Shown: positions 1 to 11,829 of the stretch, in pieces
How the letters are laid out: every line of letters begins with the position of its first letter
How positions within the stretch are numbered: the first letter of the stretch is position 1
From: Durusdinium trenchii
Taxonomy: Eukaryota; Sar; Dinophyceae; Suessiales; Symbiodiniaceae
NCBI GenBank assembly: GCA_963970005.1
Contig: CAXAMN010027472.1
Coordinates: 222,107-286,106 of the forward strand
Length of the DNA: 64,000 nucleotides
Direction of reading: 5' to 3'
Position numbers and translations under genes: made by a program
Notes under the pieces: generated by a model
Told to the model about the DNA's origin: nothing
Databases searched by the model: none
What the model saw: the letters and a program-made list of their open reading frames with translations, nothing else

Positions 1-1469
1 GGCAAACTGAAAAACACCATATATATAATTATATATTTATAACCGTTTGTTGTATGTTAAATCATGCAAAACCCTGCATTGTTTTGCGGGTTTGTGTTAA
101 AAATGGGGAGACCACCCGAACCCCCTGCAAGCAGGGACTCAAACCAAAACCATCCAAACACATGTGTTGGGGTGCCAGGACTTGCGAACGTCCGTCTGAA
201 CGAGCGACCCCACGTGTGGGCGCCACGGAGTGAAAAATCCTCATGAGATACGATGTTTGAAAGCAGTACACGTGTGAGGTGTGTCCGCGGGTGTCATTGA
301 AGTGGATGTGAGTTGACTTGCGAAGGAAATAACTGTCAAATGGTAAGCTGATGAACATGTGGACTTGCATTGATGCATGTGCACTACCTAATTTGTATAA
401 GGGTCTGGCAGGGTTCCGGGTTCCCTGGTTTGCGTGCGAATTTGTAACAGTTGCAGTGTTGTTTGATTGGGATGTCTGTCATCTGTTCATGCGAAATCTC
501 TGGCTTATTGCCAGCCAGGTAGGGCGTCTTGGAGAATGGTGGCTCAAGTCGATCTTCCCTACATCAGGAAGTAAACGCCAGAAAAATACAAACCCAGTTT
601 TGTTTTTGGCGATGCGGAATGAGAGCGCCCATGCCTGAAGCAGTTTGAAATGATTGCAAAGTGGCCTTGGCGGTTCCGTCAATTTGCCGGTTGCAAGCAC
701 GGCAGCGCTCCTCATATGAAGAAACTCGTAGAGCGGGGCCGCGTGACTGGCAATTGCATGGAGACCGCAATGACCCCGCACGAGCACATAAAGAGCGGCA
801 GTACTCAGTAGCTGAAATATCCCCGATGAACATGGATGAGGCCTCAAAGCCTGCATTGCCGCCCCAAAGAATCATGTGTTGCCCAAATTCATGATCCCGT
901 TGAGCGGCAAGCCTGCGGATGAAATGCGCTGGCGTGATATGGTCACCAAATACAACCACTGCCATCAGGAGCAGGCGAGGCAACCGACCCTTTTGCCAAA
1001 CAAGAAGTGCTGATCTAATGAAGCAAATTTCCATTCCGTGAGGCCCGGTAAGGCGCTTCATAGGCCAAGTGAAGGTGCATCATTTGCAAGGAACCAAGGG
1101 AATCGCAAAGTTTCGGAGTCTCCTGAGGCTTCTCTCTCAACGGCACGCAGCACAACCTATCTAGCTGCGCGCTACCATCTAAACAAGTCATTTCCACAGG
1201 TCCATATTCCAAATCGCTGGCAAAAGGTTTACCTACAGTCCCAACAAGTAAGTCGTTGCAAAGCCTTCTGGAAAAACCTACACTGCATATGTCCGTGTCA
1301 GAACTTACAAAGACGTGAGAAATTTGTGATACAAGGTGAAACCTAAGCAGCCGCGGTAACATTCAAACATTGCACATTCACTCGTGCTGGTTGTCCGACT
1401 TCCCCACTCTTCTTTGTCGGACCTAAATTGTAATGTCTGTCATGTTTATGAAAAGCCTTGTCGACAACC
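1..1469. other. Left edge, no confident gene
   Basis: The first 60 bases are AT-rich with a TATATA run. On the minus strand between about 560 and 1362 two overlapping open frames (about 1015-1362 and 564-1061) have protein-like composition, but neither has a recognisable domain and they do not join in frame. They could be exons or a decayed gene. Nothing else is supported here. Confidence 0.3.
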
Positions 1470-1685
1470 ATGGAACTCTTGTCGGGGAAAGAACCCGTGC
1501 TCACCCATTACGAGCCAGACTTCGTAGACTTTTTGCGAATCCGCTGGGAACATGCTTACGCGACATGCTTTGTACAACGATGGGGGTTCAAGAGATACTA
1601 CTTGTGCAGAAGCATGCTTTCCTTCCTCGAAACGCACGGACTCGCGCAAACGCACTTTCCACCGAGGCCGCGCAAAACCGCATAG
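1470..1685 (+). CDS. Possible small ORF of unknown function
   Basis: A 71-codon ATG-initiated frame with balanced codon use and a plausible globular composition rich in Trp, Tyr and Phe, containing the string HYEPDFVDFLRIRWEHAYAT. No family is recognised. A longer overlapping plus-strand frame (1433-1828) has a low-complexity Arg/Thr composition and looks like a shadow. It could be a lone exon or chance; there is no homologous copy elsewhere in the window. Confidence 0.25.
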   Translation: MELLSGKEPVLTHYEPDFVDFLRIRWEHAYATCFVQRWGFKRYYLCRSMLSFLETHGLAQTHFPPRPRKTA

Positions 1686-2204
1686 CACAGCGACATCACA
1701 GACATCATTTGGCCAAAAGACCCAAAGACCAGATACAACCATGTAACACCCAGCGTCGTGGACACCGCCAAGAGTCCAGGAGCTTCTCCTCCATGGACGT
1801 GTTTGGTGTTAGCATGTATACTGTATGAGCAAAGCAGTAGGCAAAAGACTTTGGGTTTGGGAGCCCATGTGGGCTACCACGGACGGACATGAGACTTATG
1901 CGCTGCCTATGTGGAGCTTAACGCGCCTTACGCGGAAAGCGCCGTGACTCTCCTCGATTTTGTGAGGTTCCTGTTTCTGGGAACCATGACGTTGAGCATC
2001 TCTTCTCTTAGCGGCGCTGTCTTCGACCAAGAAAAGCTAAGATCAAGTACCAGTAACCACAACAAACCTCCTCAACCAAAGCTGTTCTCATATCAAATGC
2101 AAGCTGCAAAACAACAGACACACAAAAAAACTTACACGCGCACCCAGCTCTTATGACAAGACCTAAGCCTTACTCACTACAAGCAAGTGGGCTTAGGGCA
2201 TGGC

Positions 2205-3063
2205 TCATTTGAGGAAGTCTAGCAGCATGCGCACGACGGCATAGGTTCTGCTCGCAGTCTGTGTTTGCTCCTTTGCTGTCAAACGAGAGTGGAGCTCATG
2301 CTCAGACAAGTCATAGTTTGCTGAGGAAAGTACCTGAAGACACCAGATGATAAGGGCCTCCTCTGTAAAAAGGGAAATATGGTCCTGATATGTCCTGATC
2401 TCCAGAAACAGCATACCATACAACCTGGAGGTCAGCGATAGTTCCCTCTCTTTGGACTTCAGCCCACACACGAACCTTTCCTTTGGCAGCTCTGCCTCAC
2501 ATCTCTTCATCACGCCCTTGAGAATCTCAGTTGGAGAGAACCTCTCTCTTGACAGGACCTCTAGTATGAGCCTCCACACTGAGGGTCAGGGAGGTTTTAC
2601 GACCTGATGCCATTGTCCCGTGTGGTGTCCCACATGTCCCTTTCAGGTGACACCCCTTTGTCGTCAATACCTTTCACGTCATTGATGTGCGTGTCGATAG
2701 TCGACAGTGAAGCCTTTGCCGAACTCAAGGGATGCCCAGTCTTTGTCACTAACAGGCTCACCCAGAACTTCATTGATCTCAATGCACACCGGATGCCCAT
2801 GCTCTGAGCTTTCTATTCTCCGGGACCTCAAGCAGTGGCGGGGCTATCCTGTGCTTCCTGATGTGCTCCAAGAAACAGTTTCTCATCAAGGCAGCTACCA
2901 CACTGTGTACGACCTCCGGGTGTGGCTGCTCACCTTGAAAGGGCGCGGGCGCCAACCCCGGCAATGGCGCGCGAAACGGGCCTGCCTTGCTCTTGCAGCT
3001 GACCATCTGCGGGCCCCAAAAGCATCCGCCCAAATTGCCCGTGGAGAAGATGATACCGCCCAC
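2205..3063 (-). pseudogene. Endogenous viral element: mononegavirus-like L polymerase relic
   Basis: Four consecutive minus-strand segments in different frames (about 2830-2910, 2682-2808, 2600-2688 and 2205-2579) line up, in order, with the region of the L protein of non-segmented negative-strand RNA viruses just before and including conserved block II. The clearest marks are GLKSKEREL in the last segment, matching the block II GLKxKERE signature, followed by an Arg-Tyr and Glu spacing typical of that block; DDKGVSPERDMW in the third; and an E-F-G-K element in the second. In the virus this enzyme makes mRNA and genome copies. Here it is broken by frameshifts near 2810 and 2685, an interruption near 2580-2600 and a stop at 2205, just after an LDF sequence that may be the start of polymerase motif A. 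No downstream GDN motif was found. It is therefore a non-functional integrated fragment. Family-level assignment from motifs read by eye. Confidence 0.6.
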
Positions 3064-3796
3064 CTTAGCTTAAAATCGATTAAATTTGTGTCACCAACCA
3101 CATGCAACTGGGCGATGAACTTCCATCACCAACTGTGTGCAACCGGGCAATGAATTTCGATGTTCCACGTGGTTGTGCGCACTTGTAATTCGACGATTAT
3201 GTTGGTTCTGAACAAAAACCAGCATCAGAGACTGTTCTTTCGGAGTTGTTCCCTTGCTTCAACTGTTGCACAATAAGGAAAACGGTCTATTTAACAAGCA
3301 TCATCGGGATGCACCCTCCAAGTGCAAACCAAAACGGTCGGTTTGAGAAACAATCCGTCAACGTTGGTGCTTGGTAGGCCCATCAAACAGAAAAGCAAAC
3401 TACCAGGACCCTCACTGCCAGGTCACCTGCGACTTTTATGTCTGCAAAAGCCTTCATTTTGAAGATTTGTTGGAAGGTGCTGGTAGTAAAATGGGATTAA
3501 TGACAAACAACATGTTTCTATTGACTTTGTCGAGCTCACATGCAAAACTATCTTGATCACGATCAGGTCTTGACAAAGAAGGATAAAACACTGTCACAAG
3601 TGTTTCCAATTCAGAGCGGCCTTGTTGACCACGGACACACAACAACACCCCAAGAGAAGTTTCCAACCAAATCAAACCTCCAGGAAAAGATTTGGTGAAG
3701 CAAAAACGGCTCTTAACTCCGATAAATCTGCATGATGTCCATCGAATCTCAGTGGTTTCATCTCCAGAAACCATTACCCAATGCCAGACGCTCCCT

Positions 3797-3864
3797 GGGA
3801 CTGGCATATTTGCCTACATGGGGATGCTTTGGGGGGTCAATCGGGCGGCATATATTCCAGTCCC
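3797..3864. repeat. Foldback element, family A copy 1
   Basis: 18-bp arms GGGACTGGCATATTTGCC (3797-3814) and its imperfect inverse (3847-3864), 16 of 18 pairing. The loop holds TTTGGGGGGTCAAT, the family core also seen at 21.2, 27.0 and 51.9 kb. Confidence 0.65.
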
Positions 3865-4230
3865 ATGGAGCGTCTCGGGAATGCTATTTCCATGCCAACC
3901 CTTTCACTCCAACCGCGACCTTTGGGGGCCAAGTGGCGGGCTTGCTCAGCAACGGTATGTTCATGTTCTGGGAGGCCACCTCAGACGGAGTGTTTGGACG
4001 TGGCCGTGTGTTGGGCGTGGTGGTGAGCTCGGACGGATGGGCCCTGAGGCCTGAGGACGGACCCTTTGGAAGAATTGCAAACCGGTGTCTTCACTCCGCT
4101 TCCATGGTTACGTCTTTCCTTGGAGTGGATATTTGCGCCGCTTCGGCAGGTTCAGAGGGGACCACCTGCAGGCGACGCGGTGGGCACTGGTCCGTGTCTG
4201 CTCCGGTTCCTAGGTCCCCGACTCCGAGAC

Positions 4231-4306
4231 ACTCCATGGCCTAGCTACAGTACATTGACCCCCAAACCAACCCAAATCAACCAATTATAACACAGTACCA
4301 TGGAGT
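4231..4306. repeat. Foldback element, family A copy 2
   Basis: Perfect 9-bp inverted ends ACTCCATGG (4231-4239) and CCATGGAGT (4298-4306) flank a core containing TACATTGACCCCCAAACCAA, shared with the other family A copies. Confidence 0.6.
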
Positions 4307-5273
4307 TCCATGTATAGATTCTGCCCAAAGAGACCGAGTTCGGAACCCGCTAGCATCACCGAGAAAGGCTGGGCCGCCCTCGAAAGCATCGAAAGCATTC
4401 GGACCAGTGGTCGTGTTCGAGCCAAAGGTGGGGGCTCTGAAGTGGAAACCTGTGGGAACTCTCAGGAACTCCAAACTAAAGTGAGGTGGATATGGGATGA
4501 AACACCGTTTTTTTGTAGTAGATGACATATATCAAGGTCGATGTGGGATGAAACCACCGACTTTTTCAGAGATGAACACATGTATCAAACCCGAAGAAAC
4601 CCACGACCGAGCCGAGCGGCTGAATCGCAGTTGACTCGGAAGGTGCCTGAATCGGTGTGGTTGCATCGCGAGCTGAAGACGATTTTAGGCCAGAAGCATC
4701 GACGATTTCAGGTGCTGTCAACTCCAGTGCTGTCCAAAGATCAGCCAAGAAGGGCATTTTAGGCCAGTCGACTGGTTGCTGGTTCCAACTCGCAAACGAA
4801 ACATCTTAGTCAGTGGGTTGAATCATCCCAAGAAAGTTAACATATCCAAAACCACCTAGAAGAGCATGGTGCACCACTACCAATTTGGTCACTGCATGCA
4901 TCACCTGGAATACACGACCAGGTCAGACTCGGATTATGGGGCCACGAACGTATACAGGGCATCGATGACTTGCTCTTCCCCTCATCTTGGTCCAACAAAG
5001 CCGAGCCGGCGGCTTTTTTGGTGCAAAAGGCAGGAACGAACCGAACCAGGCACTGTAGCTCTATATCGGTTGGGTTGATGCTTGATGCAACTACGAAGCG
5101 GATCCGTCTCACGGTGTCTCACGGGCGGCCAGGCTTTGCTATCCACGAACTGGCCCCTCACCAACTCGATCACCGCCTCCCAAGCCCATCGATCCACCAT
5201 CTCTTGGGCCCAAAGACCAAGGACGCCTTGAGACCCCTTCCATCGACCCCAGGTCCACGTCTCTCTATTGGGC

Positions 5274-5338
5274 CCCTCTTCCAGGGGGTCTTTGGGTATT
5301 AGAATAGGGAGAGCTCCCAAAGACCCCCTGGAAGAAGG
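5274..5338. repeat. Strong hairpin
   Basis: CTTCCAGGGGGTCTTTGGG (5278-5296) is perfectly complementary to 5316-5334. The stem extends three more pairs on the outer side past mismatches; the loop is 19 bases. It could be a small foldback element or an RNA stem-loop; there is no coding evidence. Confidence 0.7.
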
Positions 5339-5398
5339 ACCATATACCCAAACCCATTGGGATTCCAGGTCTCCTTGCTTAAATGCATACACTCTCTC

Positions 5399-5606
5399 CT
5401 GCCAAGCAACAGCTGAAGTTCCCCGGGTGAGCCCAAAGAAGTGCCAAAGTGAAGAAGAGGCCGCACAAGTAGAAGCTGCAAATGCGCCAGTTCTTGCCTG
5501 GAGCATTAACTGGCGAATTGAACAAACAATGAAAAACACATATGCTTTGATTAAACAAGGCGCTATGAGGTTGGAGGACATCGCTATTAGGTTGGAGGCT
5601 ATTTAA
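5399..5606 (+). CDS. Possible exon ending in IAIRLEA-type repeat
   Basis: A plus-strand frame with Lys/Glu-rich, helix-like composition (KKCQSEEEAAQVEAANAP, then WRIEQTMKNTYALIKQGAMR) that ends with DIAIRLEAI and a stop. The last part matches, at DNA and protein level, a stretch at 53.1 kb on the other strand (ETIAIRLEAIA), so the tail is probably a mobile minisatellite rather than a conserved domain. Function unknown. Start not determined; the hairpin at 5.3 kb lies just upstream. Confidence 0.25.
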
Positions 5607-8600
5607 AACAGGTGTTCTTGAGACTTCAGAAACTGAGACCACAGGCACCGCGGCCCACTGAAACTCTTCAAGTCGAGCGAACACGGGCGGCGAACACGGG
5701 CGGCCCTCCGGGAGCTCCGAGGAGTCTGGAGTTGGGAACACAAGCTGAGTTGTTGAGCATGACTTCATGCTTTGTTATTGAGCCATATTTATATCGAGTC
5801 CATGGTTTGTTAATCTGTATATAAATACATATATATATACTCTTTGCTATTCAGCCATATTGAGCTTTTTTTGGTTGTTGAGTTACAATGCGAGTACAAT
5901 GTGTTTTCTAGTGTTTTTGCTGGGCCTCCGATCAGAACGTGCCACTTCACGCAGCAAAAGCGCCGTTTTGGCCCCCAGAACGGAGATCCCCACCCCACTC
6001 CCAAACGAGTTCGGACTCCCAAACAGTGTGCAACACTGTTGGAGTGTGGCCAAGAGAAGCGAATCTTTGGGAGTCAACCAGGTGAACCGACCTTTCTTGT
6101 TCTTGTTTAGTGGGCCCCGACCCTTCAAAAAAAGGTGTTCATGCTGTCAACATCTCTGGAGTAGGAGTTCATTCCTTCTTTCAGAGCCGGGATTCTTGGT
6201 CCTCTCATACGATGATGCCAAGGTTTTGATGGTCAACAGTACCCTCAATGAACCGATTCAGAGGGGATGACAATCTATACACTCTCTGGAACTAAAATGG
6301 AAGTGGAGTATATAGTGGTCTTCCTTCATTGGAAAGCCATCCACGTAACCATGTTAGTTCCAGGGAGAGTGATACAAAAAGATGGCGCAACTCGAAATAG
6401 ATGGGCTATAGACGGTGCTATGTTTTTCTTTACGCCATCAACATTTTGATCGGAGTAACTCAATGAAAAAGATTGAAAAAGAGCGGTGCCAGTGCTGTTC
6501 CTTGGATCCCTTGGCACGTCCCCGTCAGCCCGGTGGTCCCACGAGAGTTCCTCAGCCCAATCAAACGCGGACCTCAACAACAGTTCTGACACGATGAACA
6601 AACCAACAAAATACCTAAACCCTCCAGTTCCTACCTAAGAAAATTGGACATTTAAAAAGAGCTTAGAAAAAGCCTGGAGAATCCAAAGTACCTTAGAGAA
6701 TGGAAAAAGACAGGTACGACTGGAGCCCCATTGCCATGTTCCGGGCAATGGTGACGGCTCGACCTCCAGGGACGAAACGGGCCGGATAGACTCGGAGGAC
6801 TCGGAACGTTCGGAGCCATAGATGACATGTGTATGTAAGTGTTGTTTTCATGTGTTTAAATTGGTTTTAAGTCTTATGGCCTCCAACAACCTACTAGCAA
6901 CATCAAATGGTATGCAACTATGTGCATATAAAAGAGACCCTCCATGTATGGACTAGTTACCCGGACATTGGCACCATCATTGACCCTTAAATTGTTATCA
7001 TTAAGAAACTATACCGACCCAAGGTCTTTCGGTGCACAGACCCACTCCCGACCCCTTCGCAGCTCCCGCTCCCGAAACCCGAAACCCGCTCCGTTCCGAA
7101 GCCCACGTTCCGCTCCGAACTCCGCGGAAGGGGCCAAGTGACCCACCACTTGCCGATGGACATGGCCATAGCAGAGCCTCACCCCGGCGGGGTCGGGGTT
7201 TCACGTCGAAGCCAACCGGTCCGTTGTCCGGAGCGGATGGGTGTACGTGGTTGAGCCCATTGGAGGAGAGGGGTGTGTTCAAAGACACATCGGCCAGGAC
7301 CATCAATCATCAATCATCATAAATGAAATCCTTTTGGAAACATCATCGTTTAGGACTCTTGAACAACTACATTGATTGCAACTCCAGAAGAAGGTACTTA
7401 GACCCAAACAGCTTATCACAAGGGTATCTTAAAGCCTTAGGGACTTAGGGACTATACTGCAATGAACACTGAGTATCATCACAGTTCACAACATACCTTT
7501 GAATCCACGATTCGGTTCATTGAACTCAAGAGGGGAATGTGTCCTTTTCTATTTGGTCATGCCACATCACTGGCACTTGGTGGTGTCTGTGAGGGTGAGT
7601 TGGTGATGTTGGGTCAAGGACGGTTTGGGCACATTGCATGGTGATTGCTGATCCATAAATCTCTCCTCGCTGCTACCCTATCCTTGGTGGTGTCTGCATG
7701 CCTTTGGGACCCTCACGAAATTGTCCCATCCTACTATCCATGCTCCCTTCTTAAGCTTCACCTAGTTGATTCCAGATACTGCCACAGTCAAGAACCAGGA
7801 TCTTGGAGGTCTCGAGGTTTACCCTCGGCTTCAAGCCCACAGAACATGAACACCCGGTTGACACCTGGCAGGTAAACAGTCAACGACTGAAGCAACCCAT
7901 CTGCAGCAAACGAGGCACACGAAGCCTGCATTCAACAGCACGGTGAGATTCACCAAGAAGAGCGTCGCCTCAGTCACCCCCCGTCACAGCTGCCTCAGCC
8001 ACCTCCCATGTGGCCCGGTGTTTCACACCGCGGAAGCGCCGCTGAATCCCATCACACGCTAATTAGGCGTGTCTTCCAAGACCCAAAGTTGGTGAAGAGG
8101 GTGAAGAGGTGTATACAGTATACATATATCATATACTATACATATACTATACATATACTATATAAAGCTTTATGCCTGTGTACCATCTGGCAAACAATGG
8201 TTCCAAGGAGCATAATCTATGGCCCAAGCTCCCACTTGCTGCAGCAAAGCACCGGAAGTGCAGGATTTTGGGGCATCCGACCACGCAGTGGGGTGTGTAG
8301 ACCTCTCAAAGCCTGGGCTCCTGGTTGGCTCCAATCATGCTACTGTTATGAAGGTGTCTTAAGAATCCTTTGGCTCCGACCAATCTGCATGTTGATTTTT
8401 TGAATAGTTGACCCTCCAACCACCGCTGCTTGCTCACTCATCCCCTCCAAAAAGTTCACTCAGGCAGTGGATTTCACACATGGACACTGATGTTTTAAAT
8501 CCCCAAACATGGATTGTAAAACCTCTTCACCAAGGTTGAAACATTTACCAGCAGTCACAAAGGCATGCTTAATGAAGGCTAGGGGTGCCCCTGTCACATC

Positions 8601-9250
8601 CACTCACTGGATGGGACGAAATACCACCCAACTCCATGTGACTCCTGGTATCTATCGGTTTATGAAACAGTCTATAGATGACAACTACACCATCCCTTGG
8701 ACATCGACTCTTTCATTCTCTGGGAGTTGAACCAAATACGCCACGGGTGAACACCAAGGCCTTGGACCGGTCCAAAAAGCGACCTCTCCTGGTGAAGTCC
8801 AGCGGGGAGAGCGTGTTTTTTTCTTCCGGTGGTCCGAGCTGCCATGATGAAGTTGTCGCCCTTTTTGGTCCACTGCTCTGGTGGCAAGTCCAGCAAGATG
8901 GAGGTGCTAAACCTGGGAGGGAGTGGTATCTGCAACTGAGCGGACTTTCGATGAAGGACGCGCTGAAAAAAATGAAAGGCTGGGGTGGAAGTGGGGAAGA
9001 TTTGATTGAGAAGACTTGGGTTTAGGGGCCAACTCCCAGGATCTCCAAAGGATTCCAAAGATATAAAGGAATTAGACATGTCTACCCATTGGTTCTGGGT
9101 CTCCTTATTTATCTACACACCCAAGTGTTTCAAAAAAACATAAAACACCCACCTAGAGTCGTTGCTGTGCAGCGCCCGAAGTGGTTTCTCGCCCGGGCGA
9201 CACCCAGTCGGTTCCGGTACACCCTAAGAATCCAGTATAATGCAGTGGAT
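5607..9250. other. Intergenic, repeats only
   Basis: No gene supported. AT microsatellites occur near 5823-5840 and 8115-8165. A GC-rich stretch at 7020-7260 (repeated CCCGAAACCCG and CTCCG strings) is open on both strands but has no recognisable domain. A TGTGACTCCTGGTAT block at about 8580-8660 recurs at 23.6 kb. Confidence 0.4.
8131..8163. repeat. ATATACTATAC tandem repeat
   Basis: About three head-to-tail copies of an 11-bp AT-rich unit within a longer TA-rich tract. Confidence 0.7.
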
Positions 9251-9332
9251 ACTGTCTGATGTCAAATCCCCCGTTTGAGTGCAAAGGTGAATGGTTGAGA
9301 AACCAAGAACGTTAATCTTAACATTGTGGAAA
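9251..9332. repeat. Dispersed repeat family D, copy 1
   Basis: An 82-bp block that aligns without gaps to 26235-26316, with 9 mismatches by hand count. The inner part around GTTAATCTTAAC is quasi-palindromic. Confidence 0.8.
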
Positions 9333-10836
9333 CATCTCCCTAGACCACCATCAAAGTGTCGAACACTATCACCTTCATAAACCCTAAGGATCCAAGTACC
9401 CTCTGAGAAGGTGTTTGGGGGGTGGGTTTGGAGGGTCCAAGTACCTTTTGAGGAGGTACTTGGATCCCTAGGGAAATGTCCATGTCGGTCACCCCATTTC
9501 GGTCTCGACGTCCTGTCTCCGGTGTTGGGCGTTGGGCCCAAGGATTCCGACTGCGGAAAACGGGAAGTGGAGTGAAGGACCTGTTTGGTATGAGTATTGC
9601 ATGGTAGGTAGCTGGATCCTTGAAAGGAGGTAGCTGGATCCTCAGACCAAACAGGTGATCATCATGCAATCCTCTAAAGGTCTTCCATTTTCCATCCACT
9701 TCTGCACCTCCATCATTTCAGGGAGTGCGCTCGATGGAAATGCCCCAAGCCGAGGACACCGCTTGTTGAATATGGCACCCTCCTGCGGATTCTTGAAATC
9801 CATCCAAATTCAATCTGTCGAATGAATTCCCTAAGAGTACCCGGTTCAATGCATGTCCCATCTTCAACCTCGATATCTTTCAGATGCAAACTCATGCAAA
9901 TTTCACAAACCCCTAAGGAACCTCTAGACCAATAGGAGGAGGTAGGTAGCTGGAACCCTAAGGAACACCTTTATATATCTCTAATTTTCAAGATCAAGCG
10001 GCTCATAGAACGATCTGCCTGGGCCATACTGCAAGAGCAACACTGCGACGCCGGCCGTCAACCAGAAGATCAGCAAAGCCTCATCAGGAAGAACAATCAG
10101 CCTTCTACTCCACATCCATCCACATCCAATATCCAAGTAACATTGAACAGTTCATGACCATAACACAACAGATTTATGGGATGGGATGTATAACCAGCAA
10201 GCTGAGCCTAGATCATCCTAGATCAGCGTTGGACACCTTCTGAGAGCGTATTGGCTGGCATATCGATGGCCGTTGTTTGGTTGTTTGCCTGGGAAGGCTA
10301 CAACATTGAGAGAGGACATCTGGTTCCGAAGAATAACTTGTATTCCCTAGAAGGAGGTTCACCAACAGGGAAAGTAAAAAATGCCTTAAGCCGCACTAGG
10401 ACAATATCTGAATCTGAGGAACCCAGGTCATCGATCTTGACGATGTGAAGTTTTCGATGGTTTGAAACCCACAAACGCACACCTGAATGAGTCTCATGAG
10501 AGTTCTTGCTTTCATACTTCCTGAGACCTAACAAAGTTGGAGGGACATGCACCATTGACCGGGTCTGTTGTGGTGCAGCTTCACTGGTTGAGAGGGAACC
10601 GGGCAGGTTTCAGAAAATCCAAGAGGGGTTGCTTTTAGGATCTTTTAGGGTGGAAATTGAAGTCGTGGAAAACAGCCACTTGCTCGCACTCTCCTGGAGC
10701 GGCCACATGCACGCTCGAAGACAACATTAGAAGCGCTTCTGGAAACCCAGGTCGGCAGAAGTAGACCTGCCAGTACTTCAAGGGTCTGGCCTATCTGGCC
10801 GTAGACCAAGTGGAAAAAGGCATGCCCTCATGCTGA
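9333..10836. other. Intergenic with family C hairpins
   Basis: 9390-9467 contains GGATCCAAGTACC-type stems closing small hairpins, and 9600-9650 repeats AGGTAGCTGGATCC. No coding region is supported in the rest. Confidence 0.4.
9390..9467. repeat. Family C hairpin (GGATCC/GGTAC type)
   Basis: GGGTCCAAGTACC pairs with GGTACTTGGATCC (12 of 13), and a second GGATCCAAGTACC lies upstream. Related GGTACGACTGGATCCCTAGG strings recur at 6.7, 26.3 and 31.1 kb. Confidence 0.5.
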
Positions 10837-11454
10837 TCATGCATTTGGCCTGACTGACCGATCTGGTTCACTGTGGCACCACTTGTTGACGTGGCTCTTT
10901 TGGGCAAACTGGCTGAGTGGAGCCCCATCTCCACTCTTCGATGTTTTGTACGTCTCCGTGACCTCACTGGGTGCCAAACCCGTCCTCTTGAAGTTCCAGA
11001 GGTTGTTGCGATGGCCCCGCAAGGTGCCGTTGTTGGAGGCATACCGGCGAATACCGGGAACACCTAGCAAATCATCTGAGAAAGAGGTGCAAGGAAGTTG
11101 ATTGCAGCTGGGAGGCGCTCCAAAGAACGAAGGGATGGCTGTGGTCATGCCATGGTTTTCGTCTGGCCGGATTGAAATCCGAGTGCCTTCATGGTGCAGC
11201 TCACCCGCTGCGGCCATCAGCCCTTGACACAAAGCTTCTACTGGCGAGCCTGCGAATAGGATAAATTCGAATGTTCGATCCACATTATATAAATCCATTG
11301 GCCGCTCATGTTGATTGTCAGCTGTCCTTTGCTCCCTCTGCAGGTGCAAAGAATGGATGCCATGTGATCTTTGAATTATTGTACGCCATGCATGGGTTAC
11401 AAAGGCATCACCAATTTTGGCATTGAAAATCCGTGTGTTTTGTTGAAATTTCAT
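10837..11454 (-). CDS. Unknown coding region downstream of charged-repeat exons
   Basis: A 205-codon minus-strand frame, long for this window. The middle (FEFILFAGSPVEALCQGLMA, then GELHHEGTRISIRPDENHG) looks like a folded protein segment; the C-terminal half is less convincing. It follows, on the same strand, the exons at 11.6-15 kb and could be the 3' part of that transcription unit. No family recognised. Start and splice sites not resolved; chance openness of the second half cannot be excluded. Confidence 0.3.
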   Translation of the reverse strand: MKFQQNTRIFNAKIGDAFVTHAWRTIIQRSHGIHSLHLQREQRTADNQHERPMDLYNVDRTFEFILFAGSPVEALCQGLMAAAGELHHEGTRISIRPDENHGMTTAIPSFFGAPPSCNQLPCTSFSDDLLGVPGIRRYASNNGTLRGHRNNLWNFKRTGLAPSEVTETYKTSKSGDGAPLSQFAQKSHVNKWCHSEPDRSVRPNA

Positions 11455-11602
11455 TGGTGTTCAGTGAGGACAAAGTCTTCAAACAAACAAACAAACACCA
11501 ATCGATATTGGACCTTTGGGGGATTGATATTATACCTAGGTACCACAGATTCACTGCAGTCAAAGGTTCCAATGATTGTGAAATACATGACTACATGGGC
11601 CA

Positions 11603-11829
11603 TCAATGATTTGTCGGGTTGCAGCACACCAAATCTTCAATCATAATCAAACAGTCCACATCATGCAGAATGCCCCATCGTTGACAAAATGAAAGCGTGT
11701 CTCTCCCTACATTGTGCTTCAAAACGATAAGCGCTGCATCAACATGACCTACCGTTAAATGTTGAAAACGCTTGAAAGCAGGTCCAGACACTTTTGCCAA
11801 GGCGAATGAGGCATTCACATGCTGGAGTT
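11603..11829 (-). CDS. Probable exon, unknown protein
   Basis: The frame opens after a TAA and a possible acceptor TAACTCCAG, then encodes a mixed helical segment (ALAKVSGPAFKRFQHLTVGH, then LSFCQRWGILHDVDCLIMIE) ending in a stop at 11603. Codon use and residue order look genuine. It overlaps by a few bases the end of the charged-repeat frame at 11815-12027 in another phase, so one of them is likely spliced to the other. Function unknown. Confidence 0.35.

Larger units (their letters stand above)
3064..5273. other. Intergenic repeats
   Basis: No gene is supported. The stretch carries two copies of the dispersed foldback family with ACTCCATGG/GGGACTGG termini (3797-3864 and 4231-4306). The long open frame at 3732-4244 runs through one of these repeats and has no recognisable protein features. 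Confidence 0.4.

Noticed and set aside
535-547. Possible relict spliced-leader (TGGCTCAAG)
   Set aside because: Only nine bases fit the end of the dinoflagellate spliced leader; the rest differs and no gene follows. No full 22-base copy was seen on either strand.
4982-5581. 199-codon minus-strand ORF
   Set aside because: It runs straight through the 5.3 kb hairpin (the two stem halves give mirror-image peptides) and has no domain.
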